Shown: positions 10,442-20,480 of the stretch, piece after piece
Position numbering within the stretch: position 1 is the stretch's first letter
Layout of the letters: each line of letters begins with the position of its first letter
DNA from: Prorocentrum cordatum
Lineage: Eukaryota; Sar; Dinophyceae; Prorocentrales; Prorocentraceae
DNA: 64,000 bases
NCBI GenBank assembly: GCA_963575745.1
Contig: CAUYUJ010020282.1
Span: 180,315 to 244,314, forward strand
Direction: 5' to 3'
The notes under the pieces: generated by a model
What the model was told of the DNA's origin: nothing
The model's database searches: none
The model's input: only the letters and a program-made list of their open reading frames with translations
Program-made: the position numbers and the translations under genes

Positions 10442-11163
10442 TGGAAACTGCAGCAGTCAATGCCTGAAACGGCCGTTTCGCTTGGGACATCCTCAAAAAA
10501 TCGCGAAGATGGCCCAAGATAGCCTCCAAGTCCGCCCAAGATGGTCCAAGACGGCCTCCAAGACGGCCCAAGACAGTCCAAGACGGCCCAAGAAGGCCCA
10601 AGAGGCCCCCCAGAGGCCTCCCAGACGGCCCAAGAGGTCCTCCAGGAGGGCCCGAAGAGGCCAAAATCATTGGTTTTCCTTAGGTTTTTGAAGGATTTTG
10701 GAATTTGCTTCTTCTCGGCATTCCGACGGCTCAAGACGGCCCAAGAGGCCCCCAAGATCGCCCAAGAGGCCCCCAAGAGGGCCCCATGACAGCCCAAGAG
10801 GCCTCCAACACGCCCAAGATGGCCTCCAAGACGCCCAAGCTGGCCTCCAAGACGGCCCCGAAGCGCCCCAAGAGGGTCCCCCGTTGGCCCAGAAAGCCCC
10901 CAAGACGGCGTCAGACGTGCCAGGAACCCACCAAGATGGCCGAAGTCTCGAAGCTGGCCCAAGACGGCCCAAGAGGCCCCCAAGAGGGCCCCCAGGAAGG
11001 TCAGAAATGGCCAAAAACATTGATTTTCCTAAGGTTTTCGACGGATTTTGACATTTCCTTCTTTTCGGCATTCCGACGGCCCGAGACGGCCCAAGAGCCC
11101 CCACAGATCGCCGAAAGATCGCCCAAGAAGCCTCCAAGAAGGCCAAGATGACCTTCAAGATGC

Positions 11164-11428
11164 CCACGTGTTCCCCGAAGGCTTTCCAAACCGATTCGGG
11201 GAACACATGGTCCGATGGCTTGGCAAGTCTGGCCTCAACGTTCGGCCACATCGGCGCTTCCAAAAAGGCAGGGGGCGGCGGTGATTTGCCGTAGGCGTCT
11301 TCGATCCGCCGCCCCCTTTTGATTTATCCAAGGGGTGCCTTGCGTGGCAAACTGTATGGCTTTTGGTTTTGGTTCTTTTTCCAAAAGAACTCCCCCTGGG
11401 GCTTCGGCCCGTCCCGCCGGCCACCCGG
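11164..11428 (+). repeat. Hairpin-bearing dispersed repeat, full copy
   Basis: A repeat of about 265 bp. It opens with a 16-bp stem with one mismatch: CCACGTGTTCCCCGAA (11164-11179) pairs with 11195-11210 across a 15-nt loop. A second stem is a perfect 12 bp: 11270-11281 (AGGGGGCGGCGG) with 11306-11317. It ends with TTTTGGTTCTTTTTCCAAAA and CCCGTCCCGCCGG. The second full copy is at 12743-13008. Two ordered stems conserved between copies suggest a structured DNA or RNA element of unknown role. Confidence 0.7.
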
Positions 11429-12742
11429 AAAGGATCTCAAAACGCGTCCGTCGTGCCGCTGTTTCCTCCAGTTGGCCCAAGATGGCGTCCAAGACGGCCC
11501 AGGATGGTCTCCAAGATGTCTCCAAGACGGCCCAAGATGGCCTCCAAGACTGCTAACATGGCCCCAATGTGCCTCCAAGACGGCCCAAGATGGCCTCAAA
11601 ATGGTTTACGACGGCCCAACAGGCCCGCAAGATGCCTCCAAGACGGCCGAGAGCCCTCCAAGACGTCCTCCAGGAAGACCCGAAACGGCCAAAATCATTG
11701 GTTTTCCTAAGTTTTTGAAGGATTTTGGCATTTGCGCCTTTCGGCTTTCCGACGGCCCAGGACGGCCCAAGAGCCCCCCAAGATCGCCCAAGAGGCCTCC
11801 AAAAGGGCCCCATGACGGCCCAAGTGGCCTCCAAGACGGCCCCAAGAGGGCTCCAAGACGGCCCAAGAGGCCTCCAACACGCCCAAGATGGCCTCCAAGA
11901 CGCCCAAGATTACATCCAAGACGGCCCCGAAGCGCCCCAAGAGGGCCCCAAGTCGGCCCAGAAAGGCCCCCAAGACGGCTCCCGACAGCGTCAGACGTGC
12001 CAGGAACCCACCAAGATGGCCGAAGTTGGCTCGAAGCTGGCCCAAGACGGTCCAAGAGGCCCCCAACCTCCAGGAAGGCCAGAACAGGCCCAGAACATTG
12101 ATTTTTCTATGGTTTTTGACGGATTTTGACATTTGCTTCCTTTCGGCCTTCCGACGGCCCGAGACGGCCCGAGAGCCCCCGAAGATCGCAGCAAGATCGC
12201 CCAAGAGGCCTCCAAGATGGCCCCAGAACGGCCCGAGAGGGCACCAAGACGGCCCCAAGAGGCCCCCAAGGCGGCACATGAGACTTAAGACGCCCAAGAT
12301 GGGCCTTCAAGACGGCCCTGGAGCATTCCAAGAGGGCCCCAAGTCGGCCCCCCAAACTGCTTCCGACGGCGTCAGACGGACCAGGAGCCCACCAAGACGG
12401 CCGAACATGTCCCTAAGATGGCGCAAGACGGCCCAAGAGGCCTGCAAGAGGGCTTTCAGGAAGGCCCGAAAAGGCCAAAATCATTGATTCCCCATGGGTT
12501 TTTGAAGGATTGTGGCATTTGCGTTTTTCTGCCTTCCGACGGCCCGAGACGGCCCAAGTGACCCCAAAGATCGCCCAAGAGGCCCAAAACACGGCCCCAA
12601 GAGGCCCCCAAGACGGCCCAAGAGGTCTCCAAGACGCTCAAGATGGCCTCCAAGACGGCCCAAGAGCCCTCCAATACGTCCTCCAAGAAGGCCCGAGAGG
12701 GTCAAAATAGCCTCCAGACGGCCAAGATGACCTTCAAAATGC

Positions 12743-13008
12743 CCACGTGTTCCCCGAATGCTTTCCAAACCGATTCGGGGAACACATGGTCCGATAGCTT
12801 GGCAGGTCTGGCCTCAACGTTCGGCCACATAAGCGCTTCCAAAAAGGCAGGGGGCGGCGATAATTCGCCGTAGGCGTCTTCGATCCGCCGCCCCCTGTCG
12901 ATTCATCGCAGGGGTGCCTGGCGTGCTGAACCCTATCGGTTTTGGTTTTGGTTCTTTTCCCAAAAAATCCCCCCTGGGGCTTCGGCCCGTCCCGCCGGGG
13001 TCCCGGGA
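12743..13008 (+). repeat. Hairpin-bearing dispersed repeat, second full copy
   Basis: Same order of elements as 11164-11428. The first stem is 12743-12758 with 12774-12789. The second stem (AGGGGGCGGCG against CGCCGCCCCCT) is nearly perfect. The end (CTTCGGCCCGTCCCGCCGG) is the same. It again sits inside the CCAAGA array and is followed by the reverse GAGGATGTC motif near 13052. Confidence 0.7.
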
Positions 13009-14079
13009 CGCTTGCCCAGAGGTGGCTGCAAAGCCCCCAAAGCGACCGTTTCGCTAGGGACATCCTCAAAACATCGCGAAGATGGCCCAAGATGGCCTGC
13101 AAGATGGTCAAGATGATCGAAGATGGCCGACATGATGTCTTCCAACATGGCCAAGATGGCCTAGAGATGGTCCAAGATGGCCTCCAAGACGGCCCAAGAG
13201 GCCCTCAAGAGGCCTCCAAGAGGCCCTCCAAGAAGGCACAAGAAGTCAAAATCATCGATTTCTATTGGTTTTTCAAGGATTTTGGCTTTTGCTTCTTTTC
13301 GGCTTTCCGACGGCCCACGACGGCGAAAGAGGCCCCCAAGATCGCCCAAGAGGCCTCCAAGATGGTCCCAGAGCGGCCCAAGAGGCCTCCAAGAAGGCCC
13401 CAAGAGGGCTCCCAAAGGGCCTCCAAAACGGCAAAGATGGCCTCCAAGACGGTTAAGATGGCCTCTAGATGCCTCCAAGACGGCCCAATCTGCTCCTAAC
13501 ACGGCCTAACAGGGCCTCAAGAAAGCCAAGACGGCCCAAGAAGCCCCGAAGAGGCCTCCAAGATGGCCCAAGAGGCCTCCAAGAGGGCCTCCAGGAGGGC
13601 CCGATGAGACCAAAACCATTGATTGTCCTCAGGGTTTGAACGATTTGGGCATGTGTTTCTTCTCGTCTTTCGGGTTGGCGATGCCCTGGGTTTGCCTGCC
13701 GCAGAGCGCGATCACCAGTTTCACAACGATTTCCAAGGATTTCCTGGGATTCCCGGGGATTCCAGGATTGCTGGAGATTCCCGGGGCACGGTGGCGCGAT
13801 GGGCCGAAGGCCACTAGATGTGCCGTTTTGGAAACTCAGACGCAGGGGAACGGCGTCAGACGAGCCAGGAACGCCCCAACACAGCCACAGAGGCCCCCGA
13901 GAAGCCCCAAAAGGGCCCCAAGAGGCCCTCAATAGGGCCCAGCAGAGCTCAAGATAACTCCAACATGGCTTCCAAGACGGTCTCAAGATGGTCCAATCGA
14001 GCCCAAGAGTGCTCAATAGGCTGCGAAGAGGCATCCTCCCCCCTTCACCTTTTTCCTCCTTCTCCTTTTCTTTCCTCCC

Positions 14080-14145
14080 CCACGTGTTCCCTCAAATCTT
14101 TCCAAACCGACTCGGGGAACACATGGTCCGATAGCTTGGCCAAGC
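14080..14145 (+). repeat. Hairpin repeat, short partial copy
   Basis: Only the first stem-loop and the following ACACATGGTCCGATAGCTTG are present. The left arm of the stem (GTTCCCTCAAA) is mutated relative to the other copies while the right arm keeps CTCGGGGAACACATGG. Confidence 0.6.
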
Positions 14146-14292
14146 TCTAATCGAACTCTTGGGCAAGACCACCAAGATGGCTCAATAGAGCCCGAGAGTG
14201 TCTGATGAGTTTCCGAGAGTGTCTCAACACCGGTCTATAAGCGCACCTACAAGATGGCTCAATAGCGCCCCGTCGAACGCTTCGTCCTCCCG

Positions 14293-14433
14293 TACGCGTT
14301 CCCCGAAGGCTTTCCAAACCGATTCGGGGAACACGTGGTCCGATAGCTTGGCAGGTCTGGCCTCAACGTTCGGCCACATAGGCGCTTCCAACAAGGCAGG
14401 GGGCGGCGGTGATTCGACGTGGGCGTCTTCGAT
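14293..14433 (+). repeat. Hairpin repeat, partial copy (5' half)
   Basis: First stem (CGTTCCCCGAA with TTCGGGGAACACG), the central GGCCTCAACGTTCGGCCACA and the left arm of the second stem are present. The copy breaks off at GGCGTCTTCGAT. The stem is compensated here: GCGTT on the left, AACACG on the right. Confidence 0.6.
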
Positions 14434-14559
14434 AATAAGTATGCCTGACCCCCCCATCCGATGCTCATTGTGTTTTTCAATTGACGTGCCTCTCCCGGTC
14501 CTCGCCCCCTGGTTCTTGCAAGGGAAACTATTGCGCCTCAGCTGGTGTTATTGGCCCCA

Positions 14560-15150
14560 CGGAATACAACAACAACGGCTCCCGCCTGGTACTTCCCAGG
14601 AGTTTCTTCAAAATCGGCTCTCGCGCAGGACTTCCTTGCGACTTACGTAAGAATCGTGCTCTCGGGTTGAAATTCCTCGCAATCTAATCAAACGCCGCGC
14701 CCTCGACACCAAGGAATCACTCTCTCGCTTTGGACTTCCTCACGATTTACTTGGGAATTTACGCTGTCGTTCGAGACTTCCTCGCGATTCACACGGACCG
14801 ATACCCCAACGACCCGCCAACTCGACCTGGCCGTCTGGGCCCGCCCGCCCGACCCGCCCGTTGGGGTCCGTCCGCCCGATCCGCCCGTCTGGTTCTGCTG
14901 TTTGTTTTCCTGCTCCCAACCTCCCTCCTGCTAATCTCTCTCGTGCTCCAATCTTCTCCCTCCTCCTTGTCGCTTGCCTCCCTTCTCCCTTCCCCTGTTT
15001 AGGGGCTGCGCCAAATACACGTGGCAAGCAAGGAACATATGCCTCAAACGGCGGTACGGTCGAAAACGAAGAGGATAGATATCGAGGGTTTGGGATATAC
15101 CTTCTGAATGACACGCGAGCATATCAAAGCGAACAATCTTAAAATGATTG
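14560..15150 (+). repeat. Dispersed repeat of about 590 bp, copy 1
   Basis: Begins with ACGGCTCCCGCC, continues with several ACTTCCTCGCGATTCA-type words and a CTCGACCTGGCCGTCTGGGC segment, then GGGGCTGCGCCAAATACACG. It ends with GAGGGTTTGGGATATAC and CTGAATGACACGCGAGCAT. A homologous copy lies in inverse orientation at 62745-63310, and its 3' end recurs at 63540-63660. No ORF is conserved, so this is probably a non-autonomous element or a UTR-like fragment. Confidence 0.7.
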
Positions 15151-15179
15151 AGGGGGCGATACCCAAGGACCATCCACTC

Positions 15180-16110
15180 AGCCACCGCGGGGGGTAAACC
15201 GACAAGGGGGAGCCCCCCCCACGAAATGGGAGAGGGAGAGCAGGGAGGAGCACCCCATCCCCCCAGAATAACTCGGATTTGTTCTCCTTTCCTGGACTCG
15301 GATTTCTTTTCTCTTCCCCCTTCCGCGCGGGGAGAAAAAAGGAACACCCCGCCCGTGCCCCCCGCCCCCCCCCCCCCCCCCCCAATCTTAGGTCGGGCGT
15401 CTCCCCCTACAGGGAGATTTTGGACGATAGAGTAGAAATAACAAATATGGAAAATTATCAGAAATAGTCCAAAAATCGTCCCCAGACTATTTTTGATTAC
15501 TTTGAAGATTCCTCCTGTAGAGGGACAAGCCCGACTGAACCCTCATCTATCTCTCCCCCTCTTGCGCGCCAGAGGGGGGGCACCTCCCCTGCCCCAGAAT
15601 TCGGATCGGTTGCGTCTTCTCTCTTCCGCGCGGGGGGAGGGGAAGCACGCCCCCCCCCCCCCCGAACTCGGATTGGATTTCTTTTGTCGTCCCCCCTCCG
15701 CGCGGGGAGAGGAGGAGCCCCCCCCCCCCCCCCCCCCAAGAACCCGGACTTGTTCGCTTCATCTTCCGCGCGGGCAGAGGGGAGCACCCCCCCTTCCCAG
15801 AACTCGGACTTCTTTTCTCTTCTCCCCTCCGCGCGGGGAGAGGAGGAACATCCCCCCCCTAATCTTTCTCCTCCCCTCCCGCGCGCCAGAGGGGGAGCCC
15901 CCCCCCCCCCTAGAACTCGGACTTGTTACATCTTCTCTTTCTTCCGCACACGGAGAAGAAAAGCCCCCTCCCTCAGAACTCGGATTTGTTCTCTTCCCCC
16001 GTCCGCGCGCCGGAGAGGAACACCGCCACCCCTCCCGGAGCTCGGACTTCTTTTCTCGTCCCCCTTCCGCGCAAGGAGAGAATGAACATACCCCCCCTTT
16101 GGAACCCGGA
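15180..16110. repeat. Minisatellite with CTCGGACTTCTTTTCTCTTC units
   Basis: Units of roughly 55-65 bp combine a C run of 6-17 bases, GAACTCGGACTTGTTCTCTTC and CCCCTCCGCGCGGGGAGAGG. The CCGCGCGGGG part is self-complementary. The array is split by a MITE at 15388-15539. No gene is supported. Confidence 0.7.
15388..15539. mobile_element. MITE copy 1 (152 bp)
   Basis: Terminal inverted repeats start TTAGGTCGGGCGTCTCCCCC on the left and end GAGGGACAAGCCCGACTGAA on the right. The AT-rich interior contains TCGTCCCCAGACTATTTTTG. The same structure, with a clear target duplication, is at 36364-36523. Flanking 8-mers here are CCCCAATC and CCCTCATC (6 of 8 identical), consistent with an aged 8-bp duplication. 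It encodes nothing. Confidence 0.7.
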
Positions 16111-16374
16111 TATCTCTTCTCTGGCCCAAGATGGCCTCAAGACCGCCCGAGAAGCCTCCAGGACGGCCCAAGAGGGCTCCAAAAGAGCGCCCATCAAGGT
16201 CCGAGGAGGACGGATCAGACATGTCCGTTGGGTGTTTTGACAGATGTTCGCAGCCTCGCCTTTTCGAGCTCCCGCCCGGTCAGTCTGGCCCAGGAGGCCT
16301 CCAGGATGGCCCTCGACGGCCGAAGAGGACCTCCAGATGACCGAAAAGGCTTCCAAGATGGCCTCAAAGCAGCC
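16111..16374. repeat. Fragment of the CCAAGA(C/T)GGCC array
   Basis: Short run of CCAAGATGGCCTC and ACGGCCCAAGAGGGC units around a spacer-like GCCTCGCCTTTTCGAGCTCC. It is related to the large array at 9560-14060 and to 29740-29930. Confidence 0.6.
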
Positions 16375-16508
16375 CAAGACCTCCTCCCCCCTCCCCCCCT
16401 CCTCCTCCTCCTCGTCCTCCTCCTCCTCCTCCTCCGCCTCCTCCTCCTCCTCCTCCTCCCCCTCCTCCTCCTTCTCCTCCTCCTCCTCCTCCTCCTCCTC
16501 CTCCTCCT
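16375..16508. repeat. (CTC)n microsatellite
   Basis: Imperfect CCT/CTC trinucleotide tract on the plus strand, a polypyrimidine-polypurine block. Frames through it give poly-Ser, poly-Pro, poly-Leu or poly-Glu and are not genes. Confidence 0.9.
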
Positions 16509-16589
16509 GAGGGCCCTTGGAGAACCCATGACAAATGCGGGAGAGCGTCAATCTGCCCCTGAAGAACCTCTGGAAGGACCCAAGACGGC

Positions 16590-16830
16590 CTGAGAAAACA
16601 CCTGGACCAACTAGCTTGCACCAGTAATCCTGCACCGCATAGCTTCCATCGCATAGCCCCCACCACGTAGCTTGAGCCGCATCTGTTATTCCGCAGAGCT
16701 TGCGCCACATAACTTACACCAAACAGCTTGCGGCTTATAACTACCGCCACATCAGTTCAGCCACATAGCCTGCGCCACATATCTTGCACCACACAGGCGG
16801 CACCACACATATTGCACCACGTACACCATA
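16590..16830. repeat. Degenerate GCACCACATAGCTTGC repeat
   Basis: About 14 variants of a 15-18 bp unit (CACCGCATAGCTTCCAT, GCGCCACATAACTTACAC, CACCACGTAGCTTGAG and similar). Composition is more AT-rich than the neighbouring arrays. No coding signal. Confidence 0.65.
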
Positions 16831-16859
16831 ACACATATTTAACAATCCACATGTCGCTC

Positions 16860-17285
16860 CATACATATATATATATGTATTTGCACATGTCCATATGTAA
16901 TTATAGATATAGCACCAGGTAGCTTACGTACGCCGCATAGCTCACCCCACATATATCATGCCACATATACACATGTTGGGTACCATATTTTACACATTCG
17001 CAGTGCGTCAACTTACTGTTTTGGGTCCACGCTGGCGAACACACGCATACGTGTGTCCTTGTAAGCATCGACGTGTATTCACATGTGTGTGTGTGTGTGT
17101 GGGTGCGTGTGTGTGTGTGTGTGTGTGTTACATGCCCGAGTGTAGATGTATGTATGCATGTGTACATACATGTATATGTGTATATGCATCTGTATATGTA
17201 GATGTATATGTATAGGTAGATGTACACGTGCATGTTAATGTATACGTAGATGCATCGGTGTATGTATTTGTATACTCATATATAT

Positions 17286-17327
<42 letters not shown>

Positions 17328-17345
17328 GTGCGTGCTTGTGTACAT
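16860..17345. repeat. TATA, TG and TATG microsatellites
   Basis: ATATATATGTAT near 16866, (TG)n at about 17083-17128, TATG-rich sequence at 17140-17275 and (TA)n at 17278-17330. No gene. Confidence 0.85.
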
Positions 17346-18080
17346 GTTTGTCGGTATCTGGATGTACACGCGATCCCTCAAGTGATTTCGTGAGACATAT
17401 ATCTGTATGGCATGCGGATTCTTAGGGTGCCAATGTGGTATTGGAAAACTGATGTGCGCAACTTCCAATGAAAACCATCCCAACTGACTTCTTCCGGTGT
17501 TCCACTGGGCAAACGACCATTCCGCCAAGAAAAACAAAACAATCTGCCCGGGGAAAAACATGCGGCCGTCCCCCCGCTCGTAACGTCCCAACCTTCGCCC
17601 CGAATGCGGCACCCGCGCGCCCACAGCAGCGCCGCCCACGCCTGCCGCCACTGGCCGCGCGCGGCGCAGGCGGCCAGCGTCCTACTGAGGCCGAACGGGT
17701 CCCAAGGCCTCGGGGCGGTGCAGCCGCATCGGGTCGGATCGGGCAGCTTGCTGCGAGCGCTTCGGGCTCATGCACGTTCGTGTGAATTTGTGAAAAAGTC
17801 AAGCCGTCGTGTCAGGCAGGTTTGTTCGAAGCGTCCTCAACCGCGCTGCGGTTCGAGGAGTACTAGAACCTCGCGCGCGCGCTTCGCGCGCGCTGAGGTG
17901 CTAGTCACAATTGCGCGATGTTGCGCGGCCATCCAGTCCGCTCTCCCTCAACGACATCGGGCCACACTCATGCACGGGTGTCCATGTGGCGTAGAATCGG
18001 TGCAAATCGGGCGCTTCTCACGTGCGGAGAGCTGCATGCGGGCTGATCTGCAAGATGCGCAGAACATGACAAGGGAGGAG
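17346..18080. other. Intergenic, one strong hairpin
   Basis: No recognisable gene. A 42-bp inverted repeat at 17863-17904 has arms opening CTAGAACCTCGCGCGCG and, on the complement of the other side, CTAGCACCTCAGCGCGCG around a TTCG-like centre. Frames of 120-190 codons overlap here on both strands without conserved motifs. Confidence 0.5.
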
Positions 18081-18345
18081 AGGACGAACAAACTTTCGCC
18101 AAGGCCTTGGAACAAACACTTTCTGGGGAGAGCGTTCCAGAACGTGGTCGTAATCCTTCGTCGTTTTTGATTCGAGAGGTTGACCTCGCCGCGAAATGGC
18201 GACGATGTCTAAAGCGGTCGGATGTTGGGAAGGGTGGGTCGGGGGCCCGGGAATGTAGGAACGAACGAACTCCATTGGACTGTCCTGGGAAGGCGGCAGG
18301 AAGGCTGGGACAAGCACGTTCTGGTGGGAGCTTTCCAGAGCGCAA
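18081..18345. repeat. Imperfect direct repeat of about 40 bp
   Basis: GGAACAAACACTTTCTGGGG followed by AGAGCGTTCCAGAACG (18109-18145) resembles GGGACAAGCACGTTCTGGTG followed by GGAGCTTTCCAGAGCG (18307-18343). The spacing is about 198 bp. No gene. Confidence 0.5.
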
Positions 18346-20039
18346 TGCAACCATACACTTTTTTCCTCTTGCGCTTTGCGAGTGGATGCTATCTATTTCC
18401 TGCGAACCTTTTATCACGAACTACTCACGATTGGCAATTTGCCCTTTCACGTATCCGTTCCCTCCCCTTTCCTTGTATCCTCTTTCACCCTTCCTTCTCG
18501 CCCCTCCGTTTTCTACTAACGCCTTTCCCTGCGTCCTATTCCCCCCACATCTTCGTGCTCGCAACTACTTGTTATTTGGTACTCACACCTGATGCCCACG
18601 GCTTCATCTACTCTCCTTGCACCTGGCAGCTGCCAATTCGGTATTACGGAAAACACTCTACATCATCGTGCTACTCGCTGTTTACTCGACTGAAGGCGGC
18701 TTGGATCTGGTTGATTACTGCCTACGTACTCACCCGTCCTTGTTTGTATTTCTGTGTTTTGGTGACAAGCTGCGCCAAACCGTTCCGATACCGACAGTTG
18801 CAACAGTATCAACAACTTTTTTCGTTTGAAGTGCCACTACAAACACATCTGCTCCGTATAATGATGCTGCTGCGGATCCTCATGTTATTGTTGCTGCTGC
18901 CGCTCATGATGTTGCTCCTGGTCCTCTTACATCGGATCACACATACACTGCAGCTTCTGATGATACCCTGTTCCTGATGTCCTAATGCCCTGTCGCTGAT
19001 GCCTACGTGGCGCCACTGTGAATACTCCAATGCTTACTGCCACTACTGCTATTGTGGCTACGTCGAACACCACAAAAACAATAAACACTGTGAATGCCAC
19101 TTGTAAAGCAACACCGTGATACGCGAGCTGCTGAAGCAATGCCGCTAGTACTCATCCTATTACTAATAATGTCTTTGCTCTGGCGTGAAGAGCTACCGCG
19201 AATCGCTACCACGCGTAACAACGTAGTGTTGCAGCCACAGCTGCCATTACTTTTATTTTGGCACACTTGTCATTCACCAAATCAGCAGCTACTACATCTA
19301 TACACTGCTGCTCGTGTGTCTTTGCAATGCCACGCCTGTCACAGACTACTTCGTTCATGCTGCTCCATATGGCTCTTACTGTTTTTACGCGCTTTATCGC
19401 TGCCACTCCCCACGCTGCTTCCAGTGCCTGCTCCCGCCTCCGTCGCACGTTTTCACGGACATCTTTCCTGCGAGTATCGGCGGTGATGGGGAGATGGCGC
19501 AACGGCCAGGGCCGTCAGGGCGCCGCCATCGCACGCCAGTGTCGGCGACTCTGACCCGGTGGGCTCGCACTCGGCGACCACAGCTCGGCCAATGGACTTT
19601 GCCCTGCTGAGCCCAGGGCGGTGCGGTCCGCCGGGCTGCGGCCTCGGGGGGGCAGGGCTGGTCAGCATGTCACTGGACGGCCAGGCGTGCGAACCAGCAG
19701 TGGGTAGTCAGCCAGTCGGCCAGTCAAGACAGAAGGAGCAACGCTTCTGTATCGTGCGTGCAAGGCGCACCCCGTGTACACGTGCTGTCTGGAAGATCTT
19801 TCCTCACATACAGGGAACGGCACGTATGCGAATAAAACTGGCAACAAACACTCCTGGATAGGTTGTAACCACTCTTGCTTGACCATGCGTAGGTGGGCCT
19901 CTAAGCATACTCTCGCAGATAATGCGTCATCAATGAATCCTGAGATGGTGACTTATATGGTATGAGCGGTGACCGGGCACACGGGCTACTATTGCAAAAC
20001 TCCCCCCCGTAACCCGCTTGGGCCCCAGGAGGCACATGG
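18346..20039. other. Intergenic, no gene seen
   Basis: Moderate-GC sequence. CTG/CTC-rich words at 18866-18925 give hydrophobic Leu/Met translations, and there is low-level CT(A/G)CTG repetition to 19350. Frames of 60-250 codons show no domain, signal or codon consistency. A GC-rich stretch at 19500-19720 is also featureless to me. Confidence 0.4.
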
Positions 20040-20480
20040 CCTTTTCAAGGCTCTGGGGGGCTCTTGAGGCCTCCAGAGGCTTCGGCGATGGCCCGCGAGA
20101 ACGGCAAGAACAGCCAAGACGGTCCAAGAAGGCCCAAGAAACTCCTAGATGGCCGTAAGACGGCCCGAAGAGACCGCAATGACTACAAGAGCGCCTCCAA
20201 GAGCACCCTCGAGAGGGCCTCGAGCGGCAAATTGCATTATTATTTTCGGTATGTTTTTGTTTCAGCGATTTTCGTATATTCGACTGTTTGGCTGTCACGG
20301 CGCCCAAGACTCCCAAAGAGGCTCCCAACATCGCCCCAGACGGCCCAACTGAGCTCCCAAATAGCCCAAGGTGGCTCCAAGATGCCCCAATAGGACCTCC
20401 CGAGGGACACAAGATGGCTCAAGAGGGCATCGGGATGGTCCAAGACTGGCCGCAGACGGCCTGAAGAGACTTCCAAGACG
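20040..20480. repeat. Fragment of the CCAAGA(C/T)GGCC array
   Basis: AAGACGGTCCAAGAAGGCCC, CCAAGATGCCCC and related units surround a diverged spacer at 20230-20300 (TTATTTTCGGTATGTTTTTG ... CTGTCACGGCGCCC). It is homologous in design to 9560-14060. Confidence 0.65.

Larger units (their letters stand above)
9560..14060. repeat. CCAAGA(C/T)GGCC higher-order repeat array
   Basis: The bulk is a 10-12 bp repeat of GGCCCAAGACGGCC and GGCCTCCAAGATGG variants. Every 350-410 bp it is broken by a conserved spacer of about 70 bp (TTTTCCTAAGGTTTTTGAAG ... TTTCGGCTTTCCGACGG). Spacers lie near 10668, 11018, 11690, 12098, 12478 and 13255, with a divergent one near 13612. Two intervals are longer because they hold hairpin repeats (11164 and 12743). 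The array is GC-rich and stop-poor, giving long Arg/Pro/Lys frames on plus and Leu/Gly frames on minus that are not genes. Related fragments lie at 16120-16370, 20040-20480, 23050-23400 and 29590-29930. Confidence 0.85.

Noticed and set aside
9540-13500. Many frames of 100-260 codons rich in Arg/Pro/Lys or Leu/Gly
   Set aside because: They are translations of the CCAAGA(C/T)GGCC repeat, overlap on both strands and share no domain.
18222-18977. 251-codon hydrophobic plus-strand frame
   Set aside because: Leu/Met richness comes from CTG/ATG-like low-complexity sequence; no signal, domain or consistent codon use.
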